A stretch of 6,310 nt of DNA, taken from NCBI GenBank assembly GCA_023227685.1, contig JALNVG010000145.1:1-6310 (forward strand), read 5' to 3'. Source of the stretch: Bacteroidaceae bacterium (GTDB taxonomy: Bacteria; Bacteroidota; Bacteroidia; Bacteroidales; Bacteroidaceae). The notes beneath the pieces are model-generated. The model was not told the origin of the DNA. It did not search any database and saw only the letters and a program-made list of their open reading frames with translations. Shown in pieces: positions 1 to 6,165 of this stretch (the first letter of the stretch is position 1; each line of letters starts with the position of its first letter). Position numbers and translations under genes: made by a program.

Positions 1-2337
1 CAAAAGGATTTATTGATTGACTGTCAGGGAAACTGGGGAAATATACTTACGGGCGACGGAGCTGCCGCTCCTCGTTATATAGAAGCACGGCTCTCAAAAT
101 TTGCGCTTGATGTAGCTTTCAATCCCAAAACTACTGAATGGAAATTATCCTATGACGGACGAAATAAAGAACCGGTCACTCTACCAATGAAGTTTCCTCT
201 ATTATTGGCACAAGGTGTTGACGGTATCGCAGTCGGCCTATCATCAAAAATCCTCCCGCATAATTTCAACGAATTATGCGACGCAAGTATAGATTACCTG
301 CAGGGAAAACCTTTCAATTTATATCCGGATTTTCAAACAGGAGGTTCAATCGATGTTGCCAAATACAATGATGGCGAACGTGGCGGTAGTGTCAAGGTTA
401 GAGCCAAAATTAAAAAGGTTGATAACAAAACATTATCCATTACAGAAATTCCCTACGGGAAAACGACCTCAACGGTTATAGATTCCATCTTAAAAGCCGT
501 AGAAACAGGAAAAATTAAAGTCCGCAAGGTAGATGATAACACTTCTGCTAATGTAGAAATTCTACTTCATTTGGCTTCGGGAGTCTCCTCGGATAAAACG
601 ATCGACGCCCTTTATGCTTTCACTGATTGCGAAGTTAGTATTTCACCTAATTGTTGTGTCATATACGATAAGAAGCCTCATTTCTTGGCTGTGAGCAATA
701 TTTTAAAACGATCGGCCGATAGGACGATGGACCTTCTCCATCAAGAACTAAATATTAAGAAAGAAGAGCTACTCGAAACGCTCCATTTTACCACATTAGA
801 AAAAATTTTCATCAACGAACGTATCTATAAAGATAAAGAATTCGAACAATCAAAAGACATGGACGCTGCTTGCGCACATATTGACGCACGATTGACTCCA
901 TTTTATCCCCAATGCATCCGAGAGGTGACAAAGGAGGATATTCTAAAACTGATGGAAATTAAAATGGCCCGCATCTTAAAATTTAATTCGGATAAAGCGG
1001 ACGAAATAATAGCCAAATTCAATCAGGATATTGCAGATATTGACAATCACTTAGCACATATTGTTGACTACACCATTTCTTGGTATCAAATGCTAAAAGA
1101 GAAATATGGCAAGCGATTTCCACGACATACAGAGCTCCGCAACTTCGACACAATAGAGGCTACAAAAGTTATCGAGGCCAACGAGAAATTATATATCAAT
1201 CGCAAAGAAGGTTTCATTGGTACCTCACTGAAAAAGGATGAATTCGTAGCGAACTGTTCGAATATCAACGACGTCATTATTTTCTATAGTGACGGACGAT
1301 ATATCATTACTCCCGTAGCAGACAAGAAATTTGTAGGTAGAGATATTATTTATCTGAACATTTTTAAAAAGAACGATAAACGTACTATATATAACGTTAT
1401 ATACCGCGATGGAAAACAAGGTATCAGTTACATCAAACGTTTTGCCGTGACCTCAGTTATCCGTGACCGTGAATATAACCTGACTATTGGTACACCAGAT
1501 TCAAAGGTGGAATATTTCACCGCTAATCCCAACGGAGAAGCAGAAGTTGTCAAGGTCACCTTGAAACCGAACCCACGCCTCAGAAAGGTTATCTTTGAAC
1601 ATGATTTTAGCAAAGTCAAAATTAAAGGCAAACAAGTCATTGGTATAATTCTTTCTAAATTCCCCATTCACCGCATTACATTAAAACAAAAGGGCGGCTC
1701 AACACTGGGGGGACGTAAAGTTTGGTTTGACCGCGATGTGCTCAGGCTTAATTATGATGAGCATGGCGAATACTTAGGAGAATTTCAAAACAATGAAAAT
1801 ATATTAGTTGTTCTGGATAATGGAGATTCTTACACAACCAATTTTGATTTGAGCAATCATTACGAGACAAATATCTGTATCATTCAAAAATTTGATGAAA
1901 ACAAGGTCTGGACCGCTATACTTTATAATGCAAGCAATAATCATTATCCCTATATTAAAAGATTCTGTTTCGAACAAACCAACAAAAAAATGAATTATCT
2001 GGGAGATAACAACTCCAATAAACTCATCCTACTCACCGATACTTGTTATCCCCGTATAGAAGTCATCTACGGAGGACGCGACAGCTTTCATGATCCCTTT
2101 ATTTTTGAGGCAGCCGACTTTATCAGTGCAAAAAGCATCAAAGCCAAAGGGAAACGGATCACCACCAATGAGATAGAAAAGATTCATGAAGTTGAACCAA
2201 CTCGTCAACCCGAAAAAGAAAATACATCCGATGATGAAAATTCAGAAGAAGAAGAACCTGAAAATTTAGATCCGGACAAAAACAAAAGCAATGATGACAT
2301 TATTGATGAAATCACCGGACAAATGAAATTATTTTAA
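1..2337 (+). CDS. parC: DNA topoisomerase IV subunit A, 5'-truncated by the window edge
   Basis: This is the DNA cleavage and rejoining subunit of a type IIA topoisomerase, which with ParE unlinks daughter chromosomes and relaxes supercoils. The frame is open from base 1 (first residues QKDLLIDCQGNWG), so the start lies upstream; 778 residues are present and roughly the first 100 are missing, judged by alignment from memory to E. coli GyrA. The active-site tyrosine is residue 26 (AAAPRY, codon 76-78). The YDG...LP.KFP.LL..G..GIAVG block follows at about 50-80, then the tower and coiled-coil region to about residue 370. From about residue 400 comes a beta-pinwheel C-terminal domain with KQKGGST (562-568) in place of a proper gyrase QRRGGKG box, which favours ParC over GyrA. 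A very acidic, probably disordered tail ends in QMKLF (774-778). Most of the quinolone-resistance region lies outside the window. Such genes are sometimes annotated gyrA. The next gene starts 31 bp downstream. Confidence 0.93.
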   Translation, partial: QKDLLIDCQGNWGNILTGDGAAAPRYIEARLSKFALDVAFNPKTTEWKLSYDGRNKEPVTLPMKFPLLLAQGVDGIAVGLSSKILPHNFNELCDASIDYLQGKPFNLYPDFQTGGSIDVAKYNDGERGGSVKVRAKIKKVDNKTLSITEIPYGKTTSTVIDSILKAVETGKIKVRKVDDNTSANVEILLHLASGVSSDKTIDALYAFTDCEVSISPNCCVIYDKKPHFLAVSNILKRSADRTMDLLHQELNIKKEELLETLHFTTLEKIFINERIYKDKEFEQSKDMDAACAHIDARLTPFYPQCIREVTKEDILKLMEIKMARILKFNSDKADEIIAKFNQDIADIDNHLAHIVDYTISWYQMLKEKYGKRFPRHTELRNFDTIEATKVIEANEKLYINRKEGFIGTSLKKDEFVANCSNINDVIIFYSDGRYIITPVADKKFVGRDIIYLNIFKKNDKRTIYNVIYRDGKQGISYIKRFAVTSVIRDREYNLTIGTPDSKVEYFTANPNGEAEVVKVTLKPNPRLRKVIFEHDFSKVKIKGKQVIGIILSKFPIHRITLKQKGGSTLGGRKVWFDRDVLRLNYDEHGEYLGEFQNNENILVVLDNGDSYTTNFDLSNHYETNICIIQKFDENKVWTAILYNASNNHYPYIKRFCFEQTNKKMNYLGDNNSNKLILLTDTCYPRIEVIYGGRDSFHDPFIFEAADFISAKSIKAKGKRITTNEIEKIHEVEPTRQPEKENTSDDENSEEEEPENLDPDKNKSNDDIIDEITGQMKLF

Positions 2338-2368
2338 ATTAATAAAAGAACTATGAAGCCATATATCA

Positions 2369-3238
2369 ATGAAGAGAAATAATTTTTTGGAAAGACTCAT
2401 CGGAGAATTTTTATTTTTATTTCTCCTTATTCCACAACAAATACAAGCACAAACAGATACGGTTAAAACTAACCGTTATATTATGCGAACAATGATGTAT
2501 GGCATAGGAACTTCAAACATTTATGATTCATATCTTTCGCCACAGAACTATAAGGGCATTGATTTCCGGATTTCCCGTGAAGCCATGCGATTCACAAAAA
2601 GAGGCAAAGGCAAAGTCTCTTCACAAAACTTTCTCCAAGCAAATTTTAGTTACACGCATAATAGAGCTAACAATAATAATACCATTTCCGGACTAATAAA
2701 CTGGAATTATGGATATCACCACCAGTTCCCTATTTCAGAAAACTTCAAACTATTGGCCGGAGGTTTACTTGACATGAACGGGGGATTTGTTTATAATCTG
2801 CAAAACACAAATAATCCTGCTTCTGCAAGAGCCTTTATCAATATGGATGTTTCAGGTATGGCGATCTGGCATTTCAAAATCAAACAATATTCATTCGTAT
2901 TGCGCTATCAGTTAAATATTCCAGTTATAGGCATCATGTTCTCACCACAATATGACGAATCATATTACGAAATCTTTACGCTCGGCAATACTAGTAATAT
3001 TATCAAACTAACGTCGCCTTACAATCAGCCCTCTCTCCGGCAAATGTTGTCTCTTGATGCTCCAATCGGACATTCCAGGATTCGTTTTAGTTATTTAGCT
3101 GATATGGAACAATCAAGAATAAACAACATTAAAACACATACCTATTCACATGTATTCATGGTAGGTATTGTCAGAAGCTTATATCTCATTCATAGCAAAA
3201 GAGGGAAACCCTTACCGCCCTCGCTAAGGGTATATTAA
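2369..3238 (+). CDS. Secreted, probable outer-membrane protein, DUF3316-like
   Basis: A 289-residue protein of unknown function. The N-terminus looks like a signal peptide: basic residues MKRNN, a short hydrophobic core at about 14-21 (FLFLFLLI), and a likely cleavage after IQA at residue 27. The mature part is rich in alternating aromatic and polar stretches, such as FLQANFSYTH, SGLINWNYGY and FVLRYQLNIPV, as expected of amphipathic strands in a small outer-membrane barrel, and the last residue is Tyr. The early YGIG(T)SN.YDSYLSP.(N)YKG and R.SREAMRF patterns recall the Bacteroidota family DUF3316; this is recalled, not searched. The ATG at 2369 is the only start that keeps the signal peptide compact. 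It lies 31 bp after parC without an obvious promoter, so cotranscription is likely. The stop overlaps the possible ATG of the next frame by one base (TAATG at 3236-3240). The family call is moderate; secretion is more certain. Confidence 0.72.
   Translation: MKRNNFLERLIGEFLFLFLLIPQQIQAQTDTVKTNRYIMRTMMYGIGTSNIYDSYLSPQNYKGIDFRISREAMRFTKRGKGKVSSQNFLQANFSYTHNRANNNNTISGLINWNYGYHHQFPISENFKLLAGGLLDMNGGFVYNLQNTNNPASARAFINMDVSGMAIWHFKIKQYSFVLRYQLNIPVIGIMFSPQYDESYYEIFTLGNTSNIIKLTSPYNQPSLRQMLSLDAPIGHSRIRFSYLADMEQSRINNIKTHTYSHVFMVGIVRSLYLIHSKRGKPLPPSLRVY
3201..3231 (+). other. Overlapping inverted repeats, possible RNA pseudoknot
   Basis: Two stems interleave in the last codons of the upstream gene. GAGGG (3201-3205) can pair with CCCTC (3218-3222), and ACCCTTA (3208-3214) with TAAGGGT (3225-3231). 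The strand order is that of an H-type pseudoknot, with connecting segments of 2, 3 and 2 nt. The last 2-nt link is short for crossing a 5-bp stem, so the two hairpins may instead be mutually exclusive. The structure ends 4 nt before the TAA stop at 3236. There is no T-run after it, so it does not look like a terminator. A role in coupling translation to the next gene is only inference. Confidence 0.35.
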
Positions 3239-3297
3239 TGGGTTATAGAAAATTGAATAAAAAACAAAAGACAATGAGCTTGAGTTCATACAACATA

Positions 3298-4311
3298 ATG
3301 AAAAATAAGATAATACTACTTCTTTTGATTATTAGTAACCTCACCATACAAAGTTGTATTGATGGAGAGCAATATGATAATACACCGCAAGGAAACTTTG
3401 AACAGTTATGGACAACTATAGATGAGCACTATTGTTTTTTTGATTACAAAAACATTAATTGGGATTCAATACATACAGTTTTCTCTAAAAAGATAGAAAC
3501 CAGTATGAGCAACAAAGACTTGTTCGACGTTTTAAGTGATATGCTATATACTCTCAAAGACGGGCACGTCAACCTCATTTCCTCTTATCAATGCTCTTAC
3601 TATGATGCATGGTATCAAGACTATCCTCATAATTTCGACGAAGATATTGTAAACGATGACTATCTAGGTAAAGCTAGCACGGATTATTACACGACATCGG
3701 GCATCAAATATAAAATATTCGATGACAATATCGGCTATATGCGCTATGAAAGTTTTGCCAACGACGTTGGTAATGGTAACTTAGATGAAATTCTCGAATA
3801 TCTTGCCATTTGCAACGGACTGATTATAGACGTGCGTGACAACTCGGGGGGGACAATTACGAATGCAACAAAAATTGCGCAGCGATTTACCAACGAGAAA
3901 TTGCTGATCGGTTATATAGAGCATAAAACAGGTACCGGACACAATAACTTTTCATCGCCTACAGCCATTAATCTGAAACCTTCAAATAGCGTCCGTTGGC
4001 AGAAAAAGGTTGTTGTACTTACAAACAGACGATGCTTTAGTGCAACAAACTATTTTGTGAACACCATGCGTTATCTGGCTAATGTCACTATTTTAGGAGA
4101 TACCACAGGAGGTGGCTCAGGGCTCCCCTTTTCTTCCGAATTGCCTAACGGATGGACGGTCCGTTTTTCCTCTAGCCCTATTCTTGATGCTGATAAGAAT
4201 CAAATTGAATTTGGAATAGAACCTGACATTAAAATAGACTTATCTACAGGTGACACAATGAATCATTTGGATACCATGATAGAAACAGCCCGAAAACTAT
4301 TAAATAAGTAA
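3298..4311 (+). CDS. S41-family peptidase, predicted lipoprotein
   Basis: A serine peptidase of the tricorn/C-terminal-processing (S41) family, predicted to be lipid-anchored in the envelope; the substrate is unknown. From the ATG at 3298 the protein has 337 residues with a lipoprotein signal (MKNK, then a run of I and L) and a lipobox ending IQSC with Cys20. An ATG at 3238, overlapping the previous stop, would add 20 residues before this signal and is less likely; 3274 is another in-frame ATG. Domains: an N-terminal helical region like tricorn C1 at about 31-95, ending in LKDGHVNL (His90); the core motif RDNSGG (180-185); the nucleophile region CFSATN (Ser248, codon 4039-4041); and LPNGW...FGIEPDI (about 282-311). 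There is no room for a PDZ domain. The Ctp-type lysine is missing (GDTTGGGSG where GE.TFGKG is usual), so a tricorn-like Ser-His mechanism is more plausible. Probably cotranscribed with the preceding gene. Confidence 0.87.
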   Translation: MKNKIILLLLIISNLTIQSCIDGEQYDNTPQGNFEQLWTTIDEHYCFFDYKNINWDSIHTVFSKKIETSMSNKDLFDVLSDMLYTLKDGHVNLISSYQCSYYDAWYQDYPHNFDEDIVNDDYLGKASTDYYTTSGIKYKIFDDNIGYMRYESFANDVGNGNLDEILEYLAICNGLIIDVRDNSGGTITNATKIAQRFTNEKLLIGYIEHKTGTGHNNFSSPTAINLKPSNSVRWQKKVVVLTNRRCFSATNYFVNTMRYLANVTILGDTTGGGSGLPFSSELPNGWTVRFSSSPILDADKNQIEFGIEPDIKIDLSTGDTMNHLDTMIETARKLLNK

Positions 4312-4326
4312 GTTTATTTACTTTTT
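4306..4326 (+). terminator. Weak candidate terminator after the S41 gene
   Basis: AAGTAA (4306-4311) and TTACTT (4318-4323) form a 6-bp AT-rich stem with a 6-nt loop, running into a short T-tract (4322-4326). It overlaps the stop codon (4309-4311). A competing 7-bp pairing, TAAATAA (4301-4307) with TTATTTA (4314-4320), exists. Both are weak, so termination may be inefficient or may occur elsewhere. Confidence 0.25.
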
Positions 4327-4327
4327 G

Positions 4328-4358
4328 TTTGCTGTCTCGAAAAAACTTTTTAAATTTG
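4328..4358 (+). promoter_or_regulatory. Bacteroides-type promoter for tRNA-Leu
   Basis: TTTG at 4328-4331 (-33 element) and TAAATTTG at 4351-4358 (-7 element, a full match to TAnnTTTG) are separated by 19 bp, which is the spacing expected for the Bacteroidota primary sigma factor. The start of transcription would fall near 4364, giving a 5' leader of about 35 nt before the mature tRNA. The -33 element sits only 16 bp after the S41 stop codon. Confidence 0.8.
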
Positions 4359-4373
4359 CACCACAAAATTGGA

Positions 4374-4399
4374 GTAATTAGTAATAATTACTGTTTTTT
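4374..4399 (+). other. AT-rich hairpin plus T-tract in the pre-tRNA leader
   Basis: GTAATTA (4374-4380) and TAATTAC (4385-4391) form a perfect 7-bp stem with loop GTAA. TG and then six T (4394-4399) follow, ending exactly at the first base of the mature tRNA. The arrangement resembles a weak intrinsic terminator or a processing signal between promoter and tRNA. The stem is all A-T except the closing G-C pair, so its stability is low and its function is uncertain. Confidence 0.4.
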
Positions 4400-4481
4400 G
4401 CGGCTATGGCGTAATTGGTAGCCGCGCCAGACTTAGGATCTGGTGTCGAGAGACGTGTAGGTTCGAGTCCTATTAGCCGCA
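4400..4481 (+). tRNA. tRNA-Leu, anticodon UAG
   Basis: A full cloverleaf can be drawn. The acceptor stem is GCGGCTA with TAGCCGC (7 bp). The D arm is GCG/CGC with a TAATTGGTAGC loop. The anticodon stem is CCAGA/TCTGG with loop CTTAGGA, giving anticodon TAG (UAG), which reads CUA and other CUN leucine codons. A long class II variable arm (about TGTCGAGAGACGT) fits tRNA-Leu, and the T arm is GTAGG/CCTAT around TTCGAGT. The discriminator base is A4481, followed by CAA, so the CCA end is not encoded and must be added after transcription, as is usual in Bacteroidota. The gene has its own promoter upstream and a strong terminator 12 nt downstream, so it is a single-gene transcription unit. Confidence 0.97.
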
Positions 4482-4492
4482 CAATGAAAGCC

Positions 4493-4528
4493 AAGAGCCT
4501 TCAAGGAGAGATTCTTGAAGGCTCTTTT
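4493..4528 (+). terminator. Strong intrinsic terminator of tRNA-Leu
   Basis: AAGAGCCTTCAAG (4493-4505) and CTTGAAGGCTCTT (4514-4526) are perfect 13-bp complements around an 8-nt loop (GAGAGATT). The descending arm runs into TTTT (4525-4528). It ends tRNA transcription and insulates the kinase gene, whose -7 box starts 23 bp later. Confidence 0.88.
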
Positions 4529-4551
4529 AAATTCTCTGATTACTAATGAGA

Positions 4552-4559
4552 TAAATTTG
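4552..4559 (+). promoter_or_regulatory. -7 promoter element for the PfkB kinase
   Basis: TAAATTTG at 4552-4559 matches the Bacteroidota -7 consensus TAnnTTTG and is identical to the tRNA-Leu -7 box. The predicted transcript start near 4565 leaves about 25 nt before the ATG at 4591. No good TTG lies at the -33 distance (about 4528-4532 reads TAAAT), so the promoter may be weaker or activator-dependent. Confidence 0.55.
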
Positions 4560-4590
4560 AAAAAACGAATATTTCAACAAAAAGAATTAT

Positions 4591-5490
4591 ATGAAAAAGC
4601 ATGATCTTTGCTGCATCGGACATATTACATTGGATAGAATCATTACTCCACAAAAAAGTATTGATATGCCAGGTGGTTCAGCATACTATTGTTCTTACGC
4701 CGTAAGCAGATTCAAAGACCTTGATTATTCGCTTGTCACCTCAGTTGGTGCCAGTGAAATGCATGTCGTAGACCAATTACGTAAAGACGGTATCGACGTC
4801 ACCGTCTTTCTCAGCGAACATTCACTTTGCTTTGAAAACATTTACCATGAAAACATAGACGACCGCATTCAAAGAGTCTTGGCCAAAGCAAACCCTTTCA
4901 AAGCAGAACAACTTAAAGATATAGAAGCAAAAATTTATCATTTAGGATCGTTAATGGCAGATGATTTTGACTTGGAAGACATCAAGACACTTGCAAAAAA
5001 AGGATTGGTTGCCGTTGATTCCCAAGGATACCTTCGAGAAGTACGAGGAACAAAAGTTTATCCGATTGACTGGAAAGAAAAGAAAGAAGCCCTGAAATTT
5101 GTTCATTTTTTAAAGGTTAATGAACATGAGATGGAAGTCCTTACAGGATGTAAAGATCCGAAACAAGCAGCACAAATACTTTATGATTGGGGCGTGAAAG
5201 AAGTTCTAGTTACATTAGGAAGCATGGGTTCTATTATATACGACGGAAAGACCTTTTACAATATCCCAGCATACGTCCCTCAAGAGGCTGTTGATGCTAC
5301 CGGTTGTGGAGACACATATACAATAGGCTATCTCTATCAACGTGTCAATGGTGTTGATATTGAAAAAGCAGGAAACTTTGCTGCAGCAATGTCCACTATA
5401 AAACTTGAACAATCGGGACCATTTCTTGGAAACAAAGAAGACATAATTCGGTGTCTGAATAGTGCTGAAAAAACATTTTATCAGTTATAA
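4591..5490 (+). CDS. PfkB/ribokinase-family sugar kinase
   Basis: A cytoplasmic ATP-dependent kinase of the ribokinase (PfkB) superfamily, 299 residues, a normal length for the family. Visible landmarks are an N-terminal CCIGHITLDRI strand (7-17), the substrate-binding MPGGSAYY (26-33), KVNEHEMEVLTG (175-186) carrying the NxxE magnesium motif (N177, E180), the LVTLGSMGSI strand-turn (206-215), and the signature DATGCGDTY (235-243) with predicted catalytic base Asp241. The anion-hole sequence reads GCGD where GAGD is usual, a known kind of variation. Substrate specificity (sugar, nucleoside or inositol-like) cannot be read from the sequence. The gene stands alone, with its own -7 box upstream and no codirectional gene after it in the window. 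It starts MKKHD at the first ATG after the predicted transcript start, preceded by an A-rich stretch rather than a Shine-Dalgarno sequence. Confidence 0.9.
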   Translation: MKKHDLCCIGHITLDRIITPQKSIDMPGGSAYYCSYAVSRFKDLDYSLVTSVGASEMHVVDQLRKDGIDVTVFLSEHSLCFENIYHENIDDRIQRVLAKANPFKAEQLKDIEAKIYHLGSLMADDFDLEDIKTLAKKGLVAVDSQGYLREVRGTKVYPIDWKEKKEALKFVHFLKVNEHEMEVLTGCKDPKQAAQILYDWGVKEVLVTLGSMGSIIYDGKTFYNIPAYVPQEAVDATGCGDTYTIGYLYQRVNGVDIEKAGNFAAAMSTIKLEQSGPFLGNKEDIIRCLNSAEKTFYQL

Positions 5491-5503
5491 AAGGCTGATA
5501 AAA
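5468..5503 (-). terminator. Terminator for the CYTH operon, shared with the kinase 3' end
   Basis: TTTTATCAG (5476-5484) and CTGATAAAA (5495-5503) are perfect 9-bp complements with a 10-nt loop. Read on the minus strand, the hairpin is followed by TG and then six T (complement of the A-run 5468-5473), a good intrinsic terminator for the CYTH gene whose stop it abuts. On the plus strand the stem contains the region of the kinase stop (5488-5490) but has no long T-run behind it, so termination of the kinase transcript there is less sure. Confidence 0.68.
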
Positions 5504-5971
5504 TTACCATTTACAAAAAGGTTTCTTCATAAGGTGAGAATTATAATAGCGAACATCGCCCGTTACTTCCTTTCCGATAAAGATCGGTTTTATAAATTTT
5601 TCCGTTTCAGAACCTAATTCAACTTCAGCTACCACCAAGCCCGAATTATCTCCGTAAAACTCATCCACTTCAAAGATATGTTTGCCACTTTGCACCAGAT
5701 AACGAATTTTGTCAATAATACCCGGCTCGCAGAGTTTCATCAAGTCTTCGGCATCCTGAAGAGATATTTCTTTCTCCCACTCAAACCGACTCATGCCAAT
5801 AGAATCACTCGCCCCCTTAATGGTTAGATATCCTCTATCATCACGAATCCTGACACGTACAGTACTCCCTCGTTCACTGCTAATATAGCCCTGTTTAATG
5901 CGACTTTTTGAAAAAGCAACGGATTTATAGTCTCCTATAACCAGAAATTTACGCTCAATTTCTTGTGGCAT
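5504..5971 (-). CDS. CYTH-domain protein, probable inorganic triphosphatase
   Basis: A 155-residue single-domain CYTH (triphosphate tunnel metalloenzyme) protein, probably a cytoplasmic metal-dependent hydrolase of tripolyphosphate or a similar triphosphate. The diagnostic ExExK motif is at the N-terminus (E4, E6, K8 in EIERKFLV). The tunnel's charged residues follow: VRVR (R39, R41), TIK (K52), FEWEKEI (E64, E66, E68), DKIRY (K88, R90), FEVDEF (E101, D103) and VAEVEL (E116, E118). All expected motifs are intact. Length, start and the closing region GKEVTGDVRYYN resemble, from memory, the Nitrosomonas europaea tripolyphosphatase NE1496 more than the longer CyaB or ThTPase forms. A thiamine-triphosphatase or adenylate cyclase activity cannot be excluded. 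The start lies 6 nt after the stop of the small membrane-protein gene, so the two form an operon. Confidence 0.9.
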   Translation of the reverse strand: MPQEIERKFLVIGDYKSVAFSKSRIKQGYISSERGSTVRVRIRDDRGYLTIKGASDSIGMSRFEWEKEISLQDAEDLMKLCEPGIIDKIRYLVQSGKHIFEVDEFYGDNSGLVVAEVELGSETEKFIKPIFIGKEVTGDVRYYNSHLMKKPFCKW

Positions 5972-5977
5972 AATATT

Positions 5978-6106
5978 TTAACTGAAAGAAAAATAAACCA
6001 ACATCAAAACAGCCAAAACAATAAGTGATATGAATATAACTTTTACTGTACGATTAGCTTTTTCTTCAGCTCTTTTGTTCTTAAGTGATTTTTTTCTCTG
6101 ACTCAT
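5978..6106 (-). CDS. Small cationic single-pass membrane protein, 42 residues
   Basis: Function unknown. The chosen start (ATG at 6106-6104, MSQRKKSLKNKR...) gives 42 residues: a strongly basic N-terminal segment (eight Lys/Arg within residues 4-19) and then one hydrophobic helix at about 21-41 (VKVIFISLIVLAVLMLVYF). By the positive-inside rule the N-terminus should be cytoplasmic and the C-terminus embedded or just outside, as in tail-anchored proteins. An upstream in-frame ATG at 6175 would give 65 residues, but that extension runs across the predicted promoter (6134-6165) and its T-rich sequence, so it is rejected. Transcription from that promoter would begin near 6128, leaving about 20 nt of leader. 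The CYTH gene follows after 6 nt, and prfB lies upstream on the same strand. Confidence 0.75.
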   Translation of the reverse strand: MSQRKKSLKNKRAEEKANRTVKVIFISLIVLAVLMLVYFSFS

Positions 6107-6133
6107 AGATTTTAATTTTAAATTCGACCTTAA

Positions 6134-6165
6134 CAAAGTAAAAAAAAATCTACTAACTTTCCAAA
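6134..6165 (-). promoter_or_regulatory. Bacteroides-type promoter for the small-protein/CYTH operon
   Basis: On the minus strand TTTG (6165-6162) lies 20 bp before TTACTTTG (6141-6134), which matches TAnnTTTG at all but the second base. Spacing agrees with the Bacteroidota consensus, and the predicted start near 6128 fits the ATG at 6106. The spacer holds a run of nine T on that strand. The promoter lies in the 81-bp gap after prfB, where no clear terminator hairpin is seen, so read-through from prfB is also possible. Confidence 0.65.

Noticed and set aside
1590..1597. TATCTTTG, a -7-like octamer inside parC
   Set aside because: The nearest TTG upstream (1561) leaves a 26-bp spacer, too long, and no gene start follows it.
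1086..1667. Minus-strand open frames opposite parC
   Set aside because: Shadows of the coding strand without recognisable motifs, promoters or conserved features.
2353..2382. Nine-codon ORF (MKPYINEEK) overlapping the start of the DUF3316-like gene
   Set aside because: Very short, no regulatory amino-acid bias, and expected by chance in AT-rich DNA.
3196..3238. A -1 ribosomal frameshift that would fuse the DUF3316-like protein to the S41 frame
   Set aside because: The S41 frame is open from 3196 and a possible pseudoknot follows, but C AAA AGA is not a canonical slippery heptamer, and the product would bury a lipoprotein signal inside a fusion.
4461..4481. tRNA-Leu 3' end as an integration (att) site
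   Set aside because: No second copy of the tRNA 3' end and no integrase are visible in the window; the flanking DNA is ordinary.
5215..5412. Minus-strand open frame opposite the kinase
   Set aside because: It lies wholly opposite conserved kinase motifs and has no support of its own.
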